Positions 33,481 through 44,704 of a stretch of DNA of 64,000 nucleotides are shown piece by piece. Source of the stretch: Pachyseris speciosa (Eukaryota; Cnidaria; Anthozoa; Scleractinia; Pachyseridae); assembly GCA_016490735.1 (NCBI GenBank), contig JAEMWC010000557.1, positions 367,501 through 431,500 on the forward strand, in the 5' to 3' direction. The notes under the pieces were generated by a model, which saw only the letters and a list, made by a program, of their open reading frames with translations, searched no databases and had not been told where the DNA came from. Numbering within the stretch: the first letter of the stretch is position 1; each line of letters begins with the position of its first letter. The translations under genes were made by a program, and so were the position numbers.

Positions 33481-33679
33481 TATCATGTTGTATTTCTTAA
33501 TTCACTCACTTTGGAGGTAAAAAATTGGCTAAAACGTTGACAGTTTGACGTGAGGCCAATGCTTTGCATAAATCAAAAATCTTCACTTGCTGCAGAATTA
33601 AATACGACCTGAAAAGCTTTCTAGAGATGTAAAACGTTAATGTTTAGAATCGTGCCTCGGCATGAAAGCATCAAAGACT

Positions 33680-33784
33680 CAGTCGAACTTCGCAGACGTC
33701 TTTGGGCTCGTCACGCGTTCCTTGCCCACGAACCTCGTGGGCAAGGAACGCTTGACGAGCCCAAAGACGTCTGCGAAGGAGGCT
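33680..33784. mobile_element. 105-bp foldback with GCAGACGTC ends
   Basis: Inverted arms 33688-33731 and 33735-33778 (CTTCGCAGACGTCTTTGGGC on the left) are nearly perfect around AACCT. Direct repeats AAAGACT lie at 33673-33679 and 33785-33791. The terminal words match the 13166-14070 Mutator-type MITE, so this is a minimal member of the same group. Confidence 0.85.
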
Positions 33785-34196
33785 AAAGACTGCTCTTCTT
33801 CAGTCTTTCCAAGCAAGCTTTTTGTTTAGTACATGCTAATCAGAGCACCAGTCGTTGATGTCTAATGAAAAGTTACGAGGAGTTTTTTGTTGCTGGGGAA
33901 ACTTTTTGTTGAAACAATAATTAAAAGTCTATTAAATATTTTTTTGAAAGGAAATGGACTGCTAGAATTGTTATCGTGTGTCTATACCTGGTAAAAATCT
34001 TCTCAAACCACTTTAACTTATGTTTGGATTTCAGCCTTTGGACTCGGAGTTTTAAACAAGTTCTAGCAAGTCGTCTCTGCTTAATTCTGAAACTTAATCG
34101 GTTGTTTTTCTTTTCGACACTTTTACCATTCATTTACTGCTCCAGAAAACTATTTTCTATTTTGACTAATTTGCGGATTAATGATTAAATATGCGA

Positions 34197-35119
34197 AGTG
34201 AAAGTAATAAGCAAAGGACCGCCAACGATAATGCTGTAAAACGTAGGATCTACAAGAGATCTAATCAGCCAAAAAATAAATCGAATATACATGTAACAAG
34301 CAAGGCTGATACTACGTGAAAAAAGTTGACTTTGCGAGACACCAACATGACCGAGACTCGATAAAGTAGGGCTGCAACCATGGACAGCTGTTTCGTCCTT
34401 ATTGGGACTCATCGGCATGGTGTAGCAGATTTAAAAGACGCCAGCTCAATGCGAGCGCCAATAAATTGCACAATGAACCCGTTCACGATATCAAGTTCCG
34501 TACCTTGGACTCACTTGCCATCCGATCCACGCGTTGCCACACCAAGTATCCCGGATAGCAAGGAATCCAAGTGTCACGATGGCGTCTCGCAAAGAAAAAT
34601 GTAGATTGGCCAATACCAATCTTAACATTAAAACACATGGACAAAACCATGCTAAAAATTACACAGCATATCGGATCTATAAAGACCTACGGTCCAAAAA
34701 ATACAGTGAAGTGAAAGTAATAAGCAAAGGACCGCCAACGATAATGCTGTAAAACGTAGGATCTACAAGAGATCTAATCAGCCAAAAAATAAATCGAATA
34801 TACATGTAACAAGCAAGGCTGATACTACGTGAAAAAAGTTGACTTTGCGAGACACCAACATGACCGAGACTCGATAAAGTAGGGCTGCAACCATGGACAG
34901 CTGTACGGAACTTGATATCGTGAACGGGTTCATTGTGCAATTTATTGGCGCTCGCATTGAGCTGGCGTCTTTTAAATCTGCTACACCATGCCGATGAGTC
35001 CCAATAAGGACGAAACAGCTGTCCATGGTTGCAGCCCTACTTTATCGAGTCTCGGTCATGTTGGTGTCTCGCAAAGTCAACTTTTTTCACGTAGTATCAG
35101 CCTTGCTTGTTACATGTAT
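34197..35119. mobile_element. 923-bp insertion with 13-bp target duplication and internal inversions
   Basis: Flanked by the perfect direct repeat ATTAAATATGCGA (34184-34196 and 35120-35132). Inside, 34284-34502 and 34904-35122 are inverse copies (219 bp each), and 34195-34391 is repeated directly at 34708-34904. Only 34503-34707 is single-copy. On the - strand a 77-87-codon frame ends with hydrophobic stretches (ACYMYIRFIFWLI and FYSIIVGG), and + frames start MASRKEKCRLANTN. None is recognised. A 13-bp duplication fits target-primed reverse transcription with template jumps better than a cut-and-paste transposon. Confidence 0.7.
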
Positions 35120-35680
35120 ATTAAATATGCGACTGATCATCGTAGTTATGAACACTACTTAAGCAGTAGTGAAAATAAAGCCTGAAAAAAATTCAGGCTA
35201 GTTTCTCGCCTTCGTTTACTCATTATGTAAATTTTCTTTCGCCACGAATTGCTACATCAATTAATTATTCCTCTATCCAAACAGCGCAAAACTCAAATTT
35301 TAAAAAGTTTGTCACTTACAACTGTTAATGACTTTAATTTTAACAGTGATGCATCTTGTCCACTGGAATTCTTCTGCGACGTAGGCTAATCTTTAAGGCC
35401 TTTTCAACAGAAACGGTGACAATTCAAAGGCATAAAAGCTGTGGACGTTGCAAATTAAATGTATGAAAGTCTTCAGCCGAGTATCATTTCGCTTAGAAGT
35501 GTGACCTTATGTGGTACGAAGAATTATGAAATATTCTATAGCTCATCAAATACGTGAACAGGGTACTTATTTTTTTAATTCATTACTGACAGGTACAAAA
35601 AAAGAAGAAATGCTGAAAAGCGTAGCGAGCTGGGAAGCTTGGAAGTGAAACGCTTTGAACGCGCGCTGCTCAAAATGTAA

Positions 35681-35998
35681 AGGTCGGCACACACGGAGGG
35701 ACTAGTCCCTGCGAGTAGTCCCCGCGACTAGTCCCGGGGACCAAGTCCCTTCGTGTGAACTACCTATTTTCACTAGAAAATCTAGTCGCAGGGACCAAAA
35801 TTTGGTCCCTACGACTTGTCCCACGAATTCAAACCATGTTTGAATTCGTGAGACAAGTCGCAGGGACTTGTCCCCTCAAATTAAGGTTGGCACACACGGA
35901 CGGACTAGTCCCTGCGACTAGTCCCATCGTGTGAACCCTACAGGGGACTAGTCCCTGAAACAAGTCCCTGCGACCAGTCCCCTCGTGTGTGGCGACCT
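35681..35998. mobile_element. 318-bp Harbinger-type MITE, TAA target duplication
   Basis: The ends AGGTCGGCACACACGG and the inverse of AGGTCGCCACACACGA are flanked by TAA (35678-35680 and 35999-36001). The interior consists of repeated, partly inverted GACTAGTCCCTGCGAC words, and a second copy of the left end (AAGGTTGGCACACACGGACG) lies at 35883, as if one copy had been inserted in or fused with another. No coding capacity. Confidence 0.85.
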
Positions 35999-36539
35999 TA
36001 ACGAACATAGGGTGGGGATGGGGTTGGGGGTGGTGGTTAGGTTAGACAGTTGACTGTGCAGCATGGGGTGGAATGATAAGGAATGGAATAAATAAAATAG
36101 TATGAATAGGATGAATAGGAGAGACACTGCGGCATATTTCTTTAATAACAGCCGCTCCACAAGCTCTTGAAAATTCATCGGAGAAGTCAAATTATGAACA
36201 GTTAGAAAGTCCGTGTTCAGTTTTTATTTTTATTTTTCAAACACAGGTAAGTGGCTGTGAAGTGGTCGTAAGTGAGTGAGTGTATCCGTTGGGCGAAAAA
36301 AAGTAGCCGACGTCGAGAAGTGACCGTTTTTCCACTGTATCAGGTCTGTAATCTGATAAATAAATAACTTTTTGTTGTAGTGCATGCTAGTTTTAGAAGT
36401 TACTCAATTATTTTAGGTACTTTCTTATTGTATCTGAAATAGGGATAAGCTGTTTTAAAAATAAAGCTCAAGTCTAGCTTCTATCGCCGTCACTCCCACA
36501 TGCCACGAGCGCGTTGAAGCAAGCAAGCGATCACACGAG

Positions 36540-36665
36540 CGCTCTGATTACTGGGTTTTCACCCGCGACAATTTATCCGCGACCCGCGACCAATTTATCC
36601 ACAACCCGCAACAATTTACCCGCGACCCGAGTCAATGTACCCGCGACACGCAAATCGCGAAAATT
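36540..36665 (-). repeat. GCGGGTAAATTGTCGC minisatellite
   Basis: Five to six degenerate units of CGCGACCCGCGACAATTTAC, about 20-22 bp each. The same minisatellite, on the other strand, follows the dead LRAT copy at 63405-63510, so it marks an LRAT 3' flank. Confidence 0.75.
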
Positions 36666-36689
36666 AGATTGTCCCAGATTGTCCCAAAA

Positions 36690-37140
36690 ATGCTGACATT
36701 TATTGGAATTCTAAAGCAATTTCAACTGTATATTCCTAGTCCTATCACGTTTGCAATAAGCGCATAAAAAATGAGAGGATATTCCAAGGATTAAAAATTC
36801 GAATTAATCCCAAAGATGGTCAGTTTTAATAGTACACAATTAGTGGTACATGATTTCAAAAGCAAATGAACGGACAACGTTTGCCTTGTCTGTATTATCC
36901 TCGCCATTTTTAGGAGATAGTCATACTACATTTAAATATAAAAAATAGAACGAGTCAGGATATTATTATGAGATTGACGAAGGGGCCTGCAGAAGACGAG
37001 GCTTTTTAAGGGTAGCTTCCTCGTGAGATTTAAAACAAAAGCGAGCAGAGGACTGGGAGGATATTCATTCGGTTTTTAAACTATGATTACATGGACTAAC
37101 AAGTAGGAGTGAATAAAAGAATCATGAACAGTAAAAACAG
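36690..37140 (+). repeat. Orphan LRAT 3' flank
   Basis: Matches the LRAT1 3' region 11690-12180 in order, including the mutated polyadenylation context GCAATAAGCGCATAAA, ATTATCCTCGCCAT and ATGGACTAACAAGTAGGA. No LRAT coding sequence lies in the 3.9 kb between the orphan 5' flank and this block. Confidence 0.75.
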
Positions 37141-37311
37141 TAATTTGTTGCACGAGAAGATAAAACAATGAGTAGCACGGATATCTTGTCCGGCTGATAG
37201 GAGCTTATTCCACATCGCATGAGCGGGATTCCCTTCAGAATATTTCCTATATTTTAAGTTGAGCGTTCATGAACTAAGCAGTCGTAAATATGAATGAAGA
37301 AAAATTGATTA

Positions 37312-37717
37312 AGGTGGGGCTGCATCAGAATTTGAGTGAAATTATAAGGAGTTTGAAGAAGGAAATGAAATGTTTACAAAATGTTTTGAAACACCACCAG
37401 ACAGTTGACACCCTACAAGGGCACTGCAGGTTGCTGGGGAACTATTTGGTGTCCGTCTTGTAATTTCTAACTTCAAATCCCAATTTCAAACCTTCATTAA
37501 ATCTTCAACATTTCCTACAGGGTGTATTTCCCTAAATTTTACTAATCATTTGAGAAAAATTATCTCTTCCCAAATACAGCCAAAAATCACAAAATATCCA
37601 ACAACACAGCTTTGTGTAATGAATGGAGGGATTTTTAATTGCTTGAAACGCGAACGAGTTATTAACATTAAATCCATGTTAAGCGACCTAAAAACGGTGT
37701 TCAGGTGTAGCCCCGCC
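37312..37717. mobile_element. 406-bp MITE A, TTA target duplication
   Basis: Left end AGGTGGGGCTGCATC, right end GTGTAGCCCCGCC (inverted), flanked by TTA at 37309-37311 and 37718-37720. The empty site GATTAAGCGTAG is preserved at 14617-14630 in the paralogous unit. Harbinger-type by duplication length. Confidence 0.8.
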
Positions 37718-37720
37718 TTA

Positions 37721-38154
37721 GGCCCCGTTTATATGGAGAAAAGTTGTCCCGGGTAAGAGTGTCACCCTCCCAGCCGAGTCAACTTTAGCGAGCGTTTATA
37801 TGAGAAAAAATTGACCCTTTTGCCCGAGCTAGCAGCACTCGCGCATGCTCTGATTGTCTCACCTTGACCCGAGTTGACCCGGCTAGGCGATATGGAGAAA
37901 AGTTGGCTCGGCTAGGCGAGCCAAAGTGTTTATATGGAGAAAAGTTGGCTCGGCTAGGAGGGTGACCCTACCATCGAAAGAGGGTGACCCGGCTAGGAGG
38001 GTTACCCTTCTAGCTGAGCCAACTTTTTGTTTCTCATGTAAACGGTTCGCCAAGTTTTGTAAGGAAATGTAGGAAAAGATGGCTCGCCCAGGGTAGCTCG
38101 GGTAGGCGGGTGACCCTTCTACCCGGGACAACTTTTCTCCATTTAAACGGGGCC
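37721..38154. mobile_element. 434-bp MITE B inserted in the TTA of MITE A
   Basis: The terminal inverted repeats GGCCCCGTTTATATGGAGAA and GGCCCCGTTTAAATGGAGAA continue for about 35-50 bp (AAGTTGTCCCGGGTA). The flanks are TTA at 37718-37720 and 38155-38157, so it used the right-hand target copy of MITE A. The interior repeats a CTCGGCTAGG(C/A)GAG-GTGACCC word in both directions. Confidence 0.88.
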
Positions 38155-38157
38155 TTA

Positions 38158-39300
38158 AGCGTAGAGCCCTCCCTGCCTCTTAGCTTACAGGGCCTCGGGT
38201 ACGAGAAGAAAAGGTGGGCTTTGAAGACAGAAGAGATTCTAGAACTTTTCAGGAGTCAACACCCCGCCAGGAGACTGAGAATGCTCAGGAGACTATAATA
38301 GAGCAGAGGAATGGGGTGACAGCGGAAATGACTTCGCTTTATTTTCACTTTCATTTTCATTCACGGCGTTTCAAACTAAAGCAGGAAGAAAGTGAGCGCT
38401 GTTCGACTCTCAGTCTTTCCCATTGATCGAGGTACGTTTTTAGTTAGGATTTAAACTGACATGCTGATATTGCCGATGGATTTTGATGGCAAGGGTTTTT
38501 TTAACTTAGTGGTTCAGTTTAAGTTGAATTTCGAACTACATGTGCCAGAAGTCACAGATGTAAGATTTGCGGCGAGTCGTAACACGAAGTATCCTTGAGA
38601 GATTTTAGTAACTGTTAAACCTAAAAGTTGCGAAATGATCTTGGTTTTCGACCTATAATTCATGAAGGAAATACAAAATACATTAATTTTACATACAGTC
38701 AAGCTTTTAAAGCCGTTCAATAGGAACAGATTCAGGCTACAACGACCGTAAACGAATTTTTAAGATTTCATACAAACTTCTCTAATCAAAATTATGCAAA
38801 TTACCGCGAATTTAGACGCCACATGAGAAGATTTATAATTCGAATTTACGGACGTCGTACCTTCGTTAATGGCCTTATTTTCTGTTGAATAAAACGATAT
38901 AAATAAAACCGTTAAAAGTGGTGGCAAATGTTGGAGATTCGCCTCTTTTTAGCGGTTTGCTCCTCAGTTCGGTAATATGGCGCCAATAACCGTAAAACCA
39001 TCTTTGTAATGAACGTCGTAATTATTGTAGCACGAATATGATCGGGCAAATGGCGCGTTTTGTCGTCAATAAGCGTGATCTTAGCTCTGCTTGGAATTCA
39101 GACGTGATGGAGATGAAAATTACCACAAACCACATACGTTTTCAAACTACTGCTTGCGGAAGTGGAGCTTCCGCTTTCTGTTTCAGTGAGTTCACTAGAC
39201 TAAAGCAGGTTTGGATATTCTGGCTCGGGAATCTTACAAGAGGGGCACCCAACGAGCTAAATCAACCAAAAGCTGTAGAAAGGCATTTTTAAGTACCTTA
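38158..39300. repeat. Second LRAT unit, right part
   Basis: Matches 14625-14765 and then 15930-17105 of the first unit, without the two insertions at 14768-15923. No gene is visible. Confidence 0.65.
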
Positions 39301-41795
39301 TGGTGTTTAAAGTCTGTTTAAGGTGATGTTTCATAAGTTAGAAGAAGTTCATCTGTTCGGATTCCCTATCTGAAATTTTAGTTACTCGAAAATGTTAGGG
39401 AACAAAATTTTCCTTTGAGAAAATGCAAGCTAAAATGAATAATAATAATAATTAAATAACAATATATAATTATAATAAGAACCTTCCCAGAATCCTTTGC
39501 AGCTGGAAAATCGTCAATCCCAAATAACTTGGTCAGTTTGAGGGCAGCAAGACCCCCACGTTGTCTAGAAATAAGTCTTACCATAAACTAATTATTGTAC
39601 AAGACTAAGGGCGATGACGTCATTGGTCACGTGACTTTGCTCACAAGTGCGTTTTTGCTCACTGTGACGAAGTTATTTTGTTATTGAAAAAGCAGTCAAC
39701 GTGGTTTGAAGCACAATGGTGTGAGCCATTTCGGACTGCCCGGGTACCGAACAAAATATAAATATTAAGGGAGGTATATACAATTTTCAAAAAGTGGGAG
39801 TCTGGGTACAAGTGCTATCTCGCGTTGCATTAAACGCGAGGAAACAAAAATTTGGATATTGGTAGATCTTTTTATGAAATATACATTTTTGTCATTTTTA
39901 ATGCTGTGACGTCATCGGTCACGTGACCAGAACGGACCGAAGTTTAATATTCGCTCTAAAAGTTTACTAGAACCTTTCTCCAAGAATATTTTTAGGCGAA
40001 GTTGTAGTTTAATAAATAGTGTTTTAAAAAATGGCCATGATTACTTTTTCCTAAAAAAGTGCGGCAGTAGAAAATCTAACTGAAAAGTTTGTCAGCTTCC
40101 TGCTCAACGACCATTTGAGGTAGGAATAAAAGAAAATTTTGCCTAAGGCTTGAGAGTATGCTCTTTATGATGGCGTTGTCAGTTTCTTCTAATTTCGATT
40201 GCTTTTGGCGAGGATCGATGTTTAAGATTTTTTTCAGAGGAGAGGGCCTGGAGGAAAGAACGAAAACGAGGCTATACTTTCGCGCGCTTTTTGTTCACTG
40301 CGACGCCGCGCCACAAAAGGTTAGCTAGAAAAAAAAATTCCAAGGACTGGACAACGGACTGGACTTGCATTTTCTTTAAACGGAACTTTTGACGACTTTT
40401 TTAATTATTATTTTTTTTATGGCTGCTGTCTGCTCAGGAACAATGTATACTTGAGAAGGTAAGTTGATACAGATAGTTGTTGCTGTTTGTTAAAAAACAA
40501 AACAAAAAAAAGCGCGTTTGTGGTACACTTAAATGCACTTCTCACCTAAAAAGTGTTGTTTAATTCTTGAAATTATAAAACTTAAACTAGAAGTTGCAGC
40601 AATGCGAATGAAATCAAATTAATGCTAACATTAAATGAAACAATTTAAGTTGCTTAAGGCAACCGATGCAAGTTCAGTAATTTTACTAAATACGATATTT
40701 GAAGGTTAAAAACGTATCTTAAACAGTGACGGAATAAATGATTACTTTATTTTCAACCGGAACTTAAAACGTTACCTTCATTCGCACAGACATCAAAACT
40801 TTATTTTGTACTGTCCATGAACTAAATTCCCTATTACAATTATAACAAAGTGTACAATAAAGCCATTATTCAAAGTATTGGCCAAAGAAAAATAGTTGCG
40901 CATAAACAAATACTGGAACAGTTCGTGCTTTCAAATGGATTACCCTAATGATTTACATGATTCCGACACATAAATTTAATTTGAGGGCGAAACATTTTGT
41001 TGTATCTGAAAAATTACTGTACTACAAAAAACGTTCTCACAGAGGTTGTAATGCATGGGGGTTCACATAATTTAATTCAATTTTATAAAGCTAAAAATTG
41101 TGTGTCAAAGATTTAGCAGAAACAGAGAAAAGTTTTAAAATCACGGCTGTTTGTGCGAGTTCGTGTACGTTCGCGCTAAACGCGGAAAGTACCTAAGTTT
41201 AATAACTCTGAAGACGTCAAGACGTGAAGTTTATGTCAAAACCGACCAAGAACCAGTCGAAAAAAAAACAAAGAAAGATTAGCAAATAATTGTTTTAATA
41301 GATTTGGCAGTTTTACAAAGTGTTACGCTTCTGGTTTGTGGCACCTATTTACAATGGTAGTCTGAGGAAAAACCTTTTTACAACAATGTTTAAATTAGAA
41401 GCTTAAGCTTACGGTAAATTTCATTTGAATCTATTTTTTAAATTGAGGGGAAATTAAAATTTGTATATAACACAGAAATCCTGAAAACCTTCTTCACAAA
41501 CAAACTGGCGATAAACTTGAAAACCAAATTTGAGAGTAGGCTTCACATCTTGCCGAGCCATACAAAAGTTGGGCACATAAACAAAGACAACGCTTATCTG
41601 GCTTATCGGTTGACCGTAAGTTTTTTGAAGAAAACGACTAAATAAAAGGGCAACGGTAAATACCTTCTCCAATCGTCGAAAAGGCTACATCGGGCCACTG
41701 CGTAAATCGCACATCCTTCGTCTTAATCATGCTCAAAGCACAGCGGGAAAATTTATGTGTTGTCAAATGCAGTCGCGGCGCGAATACAATCCCTT
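39301..41795. other. AT-rich stretch without a recognisable gene
   Basis: I see no supported gene. GTGACGTCATCGGTCACGTGACC-like words occur at 39612-39635 and 39905-39927, and again at 44833-44876 inside the Kolobok-like element, which may mean a decayed relative of that element. The frame at 41454-41672 (-) has no recognised motif. Confidence 0.45.
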
Positions 41796-41982
41796 TCACA
41801 ACGCTTTAGATACATCCAAAAAGCCGTCCATCAAGCCTTGATATAATTCTTCCCAGAGTGGCCAGTTAAAAATATTTTCACAGTCTAACACATCTTCAGG
41901 TGACCTAGTCGAAGTGGCGGAACGAGAGAGTCGAACGAGGTATCGCACAGCGTTCATGTGCTCGTTAATCCACTGACTTGGT
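41796..41982 (-). CDS. Possible terminal exon, unknown protein
   Basis: After the acceptor AAAACCTTAG| the - strand is open for 61 codons to a TGA (41796-41798). It reads QWINEHMNAVRYLVRLSRSA, then TSTRSPEDVLDCENIFNWPL and WEELYQGLMDGFLDVSKAL. The composition is protein-like, with acidic residues and tryptophans, and has no repeats. I do not recognise the family, and no upstream exon could be identified with confidence. It could be host or transposon derived. Confidence 0.3.
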
Positions 41983-43090
41983 CTAAGGTTTTATGAGACA
42001 GGATGAACCAAATTTCAAAATAATTTCACCGTTTTGAATGTAGTTAAGCTTCGGACTAGAAATTTCCCATTACTTTGTAAACTTGACCGCAAATACCACT
42101 TTCACCACAGCTACAGCGCTGTCGCAAGCAAACCGTCGCTTCGTTTCAGAAGGTCGATTCACTTTCTGTGATTGGTTAAACAAAATGACGTGTGAATCGC
42201 GAGGTGTGGAGAATCTACGATTCGATGACAAACATAGCGGGCAATGTCTTCCTTCGTAATTTAACCAAAGAAAAAAATTGCAAAACATTTTATTTTTGGT
42301 TTATCGTGAACTAAAAAAACTGTCAGAACAAGAGCGGTAGGCGTGTTTTCAGAGCATCTCTCTTAACACTTGTGATTTCTGGTATGAATGAATTAATATG
42401 CAAAAACTAAAAAAGGTAAAAATAATAAAGAAAATTTGTCAACTATTTTCCCAAAGAAGTACAAATACACTTGCCTCGATCCAAGCCCACTCATAATAAA
42501 TATCCACAAAAATATGAATACAATCTTCCGTCTGTACAACATTTAACCCCCAAATTTCGATACAACCAATTTTTTTTTTTTTTTTACATTTATTAGTAAG
42601 CTCTGGCTTGCTGGCTCAGCAACAAATAACTTTCAAAACCATGAGAAGTTAAGTGAGAGGAACAATGTCTACAAGGTCTAAATAATAAGTCAGTAGTGCA
42701 TGAATGGGTGGGGCAGGGGTTCTGAACCTTCAACTGATTGTACTTTTTTCTTCTGGTTCTACCCCTTACGTAGCAGTATCTACTTATGTCTTAACTTTGT
42801 TGCAGAGTCTAACAAAATTGCAAATTCATCACAAGTTATCATTGTTCTTACCACCTTGGGAATGCCACTTTTTTGGTAGCCGCTTCAGTACACGTCTATT
42901 ATTTCTATTTCTGTATTGTAACCGTTTTCTCCATTTTTACGTTGCTTCAGTGTTGCCCCTGAAGAAGGTTAGTCATGTCTCGCCGTAATATATGGCGTTA
43001 AAAGTTACCCTTTTCAACCATCATTTTGTTTCTTTGTCTTATATCTACCTTTTTATGGGATATATAATTATATATTGTTATTTCCGGTTT
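41983..43090. other. No supported gene; possible Penelope-like 3' flank
   Basis: 42950-43070 (GCCCCTGAAGAAGG, ATATATGGCGTTAAAAGTTA) resembles the tails of Penelope-like elements, in which a poorly coding 3' region follows the endonuclease. No endonuclease motif is visible, so this is weak. The rest shows only short frames. Confidence 0.3.
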
Positions 43091-43095
43091 CACTT

Positions 43096-43140
<45 letters not shown>

Positions 43141-43400
43141 TATAGGGGTAAAACAATTATTGACAGCCCAGTAGTTTCCATTGTGCCCCACAAATAATGA
43201 TAGAAACAAATAATGCAAATAAACTCAACATGATAAGAACCCCACTGGCCGGAGGCAAACCAGTTGGCTATTTACAAGGATGGCTGAGGAGTTGAACCAA
43301 GGACTACCCAGAACAACACCAGCTGGCGGCCAGAGCGGGATTTGAACCTGGGGCAACCGCATTGAAATCCATCACCCTAACCGCTCGGCCATCCTGCCCC
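43096..43400 (-). repeat. tRNA-derived SINE with (TTA)n tail
   Basis: Read on the - strand from 43400: GGGGCAGGATGGCCGAGCGG (A box), then CCAGGTTCAAATCCCGCTCT (B box), as in a Leu/Ser-type tRNA. A 230-bp unrelated body ending in a TAAAGTATTATT tail follows, with the ATT repeats at 43096-43136. A RNA polymerase III promoter in the head and a LINE-like tail define a SINE. The tail resembles that of the CR1/L2-like LINE at 8998-9370, a plausible partner. Confidence 0.85.
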
Positions 43401-43484
43401 TCAGCCACGAACTTGCTAGAGAACTATTTTCTTTCCGAAAATGCTAGTTTTCAGTTTGACTGCCAAAAACAGCAATTACGACCT

Positions 43485-43610
43485 TTATTTGACTTTATTT
43501 ATTTGACTTTATTTGACTTGATTTGTTTATACATAAAAAAAGGCCTTTGTAACCCGCAGTTAGCACAGCTATTCTAGGTGGGCTACATAACTGACACTAT
43601 TTAATAAGCT

Positions 43611-43643
<33 letters not shown>

Positions 43644-44695
43644 ACACACATACACACGCACACACACACGCACATACACACGCACACACACACACGCACA
43701 TACACACACACACGCACAAACACACGCACACACACGCACACACACACACACACACACACACCACACACACAGAAAAGAAAACAAAAAGTAATAATGATGA
43801 GAGCTATAACGAAACCAGTTACGCATATGTAAAGATGTTTACATTACATTAACCTGAGGGAAAAATAAGGATAGAGATTCACAAAAAGTCAAGGAGAAGC
43901 TAATTAGGTAAAATGCAAATATGAGCAGAAAGGTCAATATAGCGCAAATCAACATTCATCTCCTCAGTTTCAAGAATCTTCAAAAGCAAGTGAGTCAGTT
44001 TACGTTTAAAGGGTGCTTTCCTTAGCTTACGAAGTTCAAGGGGGATACCATTCCATATTTTCGCACCAACTCTAGAAAAAGAAAGCAACTGATGATTTGT
44101 TCTCGCCTGTTTTATGTAGAAGTTACCGGCTACTGAAAAACCAGTAGAGTAGGAATGAACCTATTCAGAGCGAGTAAACAGTTCAGAAATATTGGGAGGG
44201 GCATAATGATTTACGATGTCATATAGGAGAGAGGCAACCAATTTAAAGTAGAGCATTTTTAGCGGCAGAATTCCCGAACAAGTAAAAAGAGGAGCAGTAT
44301 GAGATCTATAATCGGAAAAATACATTAGACGAAGAACCCGCTTTTGTAAAGTGAGAACTTTGTTTAGATGTGCATTTACGGCTTAGCCCCAAGCAACGAG
44401 ACCATAGGAAATATACGGTTCGATGAGCGAGCGGTAAATGTTTAAAAGAGTAATGTGCGGTACCAGGTGTCTGAGCCTAGAAATAATACCGATACCTTTA
44501 CTTATTTTTGTAAAAATGTAGTTAATATGGTGCTTCCAGGAGAGATTACCGTCAATTAGAACTCTTAAGTATTTCACATATGTCTTACCTTCAAGAGATA
44601 CCAACTGTTCCAAGCTATTGTCGAAAACCTCAGCGGCTATGATTTCCCAATTGCGAATCTTTTCGGTCACGTTTTAGTTACGAAAATCCGAGTGC
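43485..44695 (-). pseudogene. CR1/L2-like LINE reverse transcriptase, 3' part
   Basis: The - strand encodes the end of a LINE RT: EGKTYVKYLRVLIDGNLSWK, INYIFTKISKGIGIISRLRH, a TAA at 44383-44385, then NAHLNKVLTLQKRVLRLMYF and, after another stop, RVGAKIWNGIPLELRKLRKA to about 43900. The thumb region and C-terminal end are recognisable, while the catalytic palm (FADD-type) is missing through 5' truncation. The 3' untranslated region holds a (CA)n tract and ends near 43487 in AAATAAAGTCAAATAAA repeats. The flank beyond (43400-43485) matches 6410-6495. Confidence 0.8.
43608..43763. repeat. (CA)n microsatellite
   Basis: About 155 bp of CA repeats with scattered G and T interruptions, within the LINE 3' untranslated region. 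Cys/Val frames here are artefacts. Confidence 0.97.
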
Positions 44696-44704
44696 ACTCT
44701 TTAA

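Noticed and set aside
43329..43400. Possible tRNA gene (Leu/Ser-like)
   Set aside because: It is the head of a SINE with body and ATT tail; acceptor-stem pairing is poor and no terminator follows the tRNA part.
43569..43826. Cys/Val-rich frame on the - strand
   Set aside because: It is the translation of the (CA)n tract.
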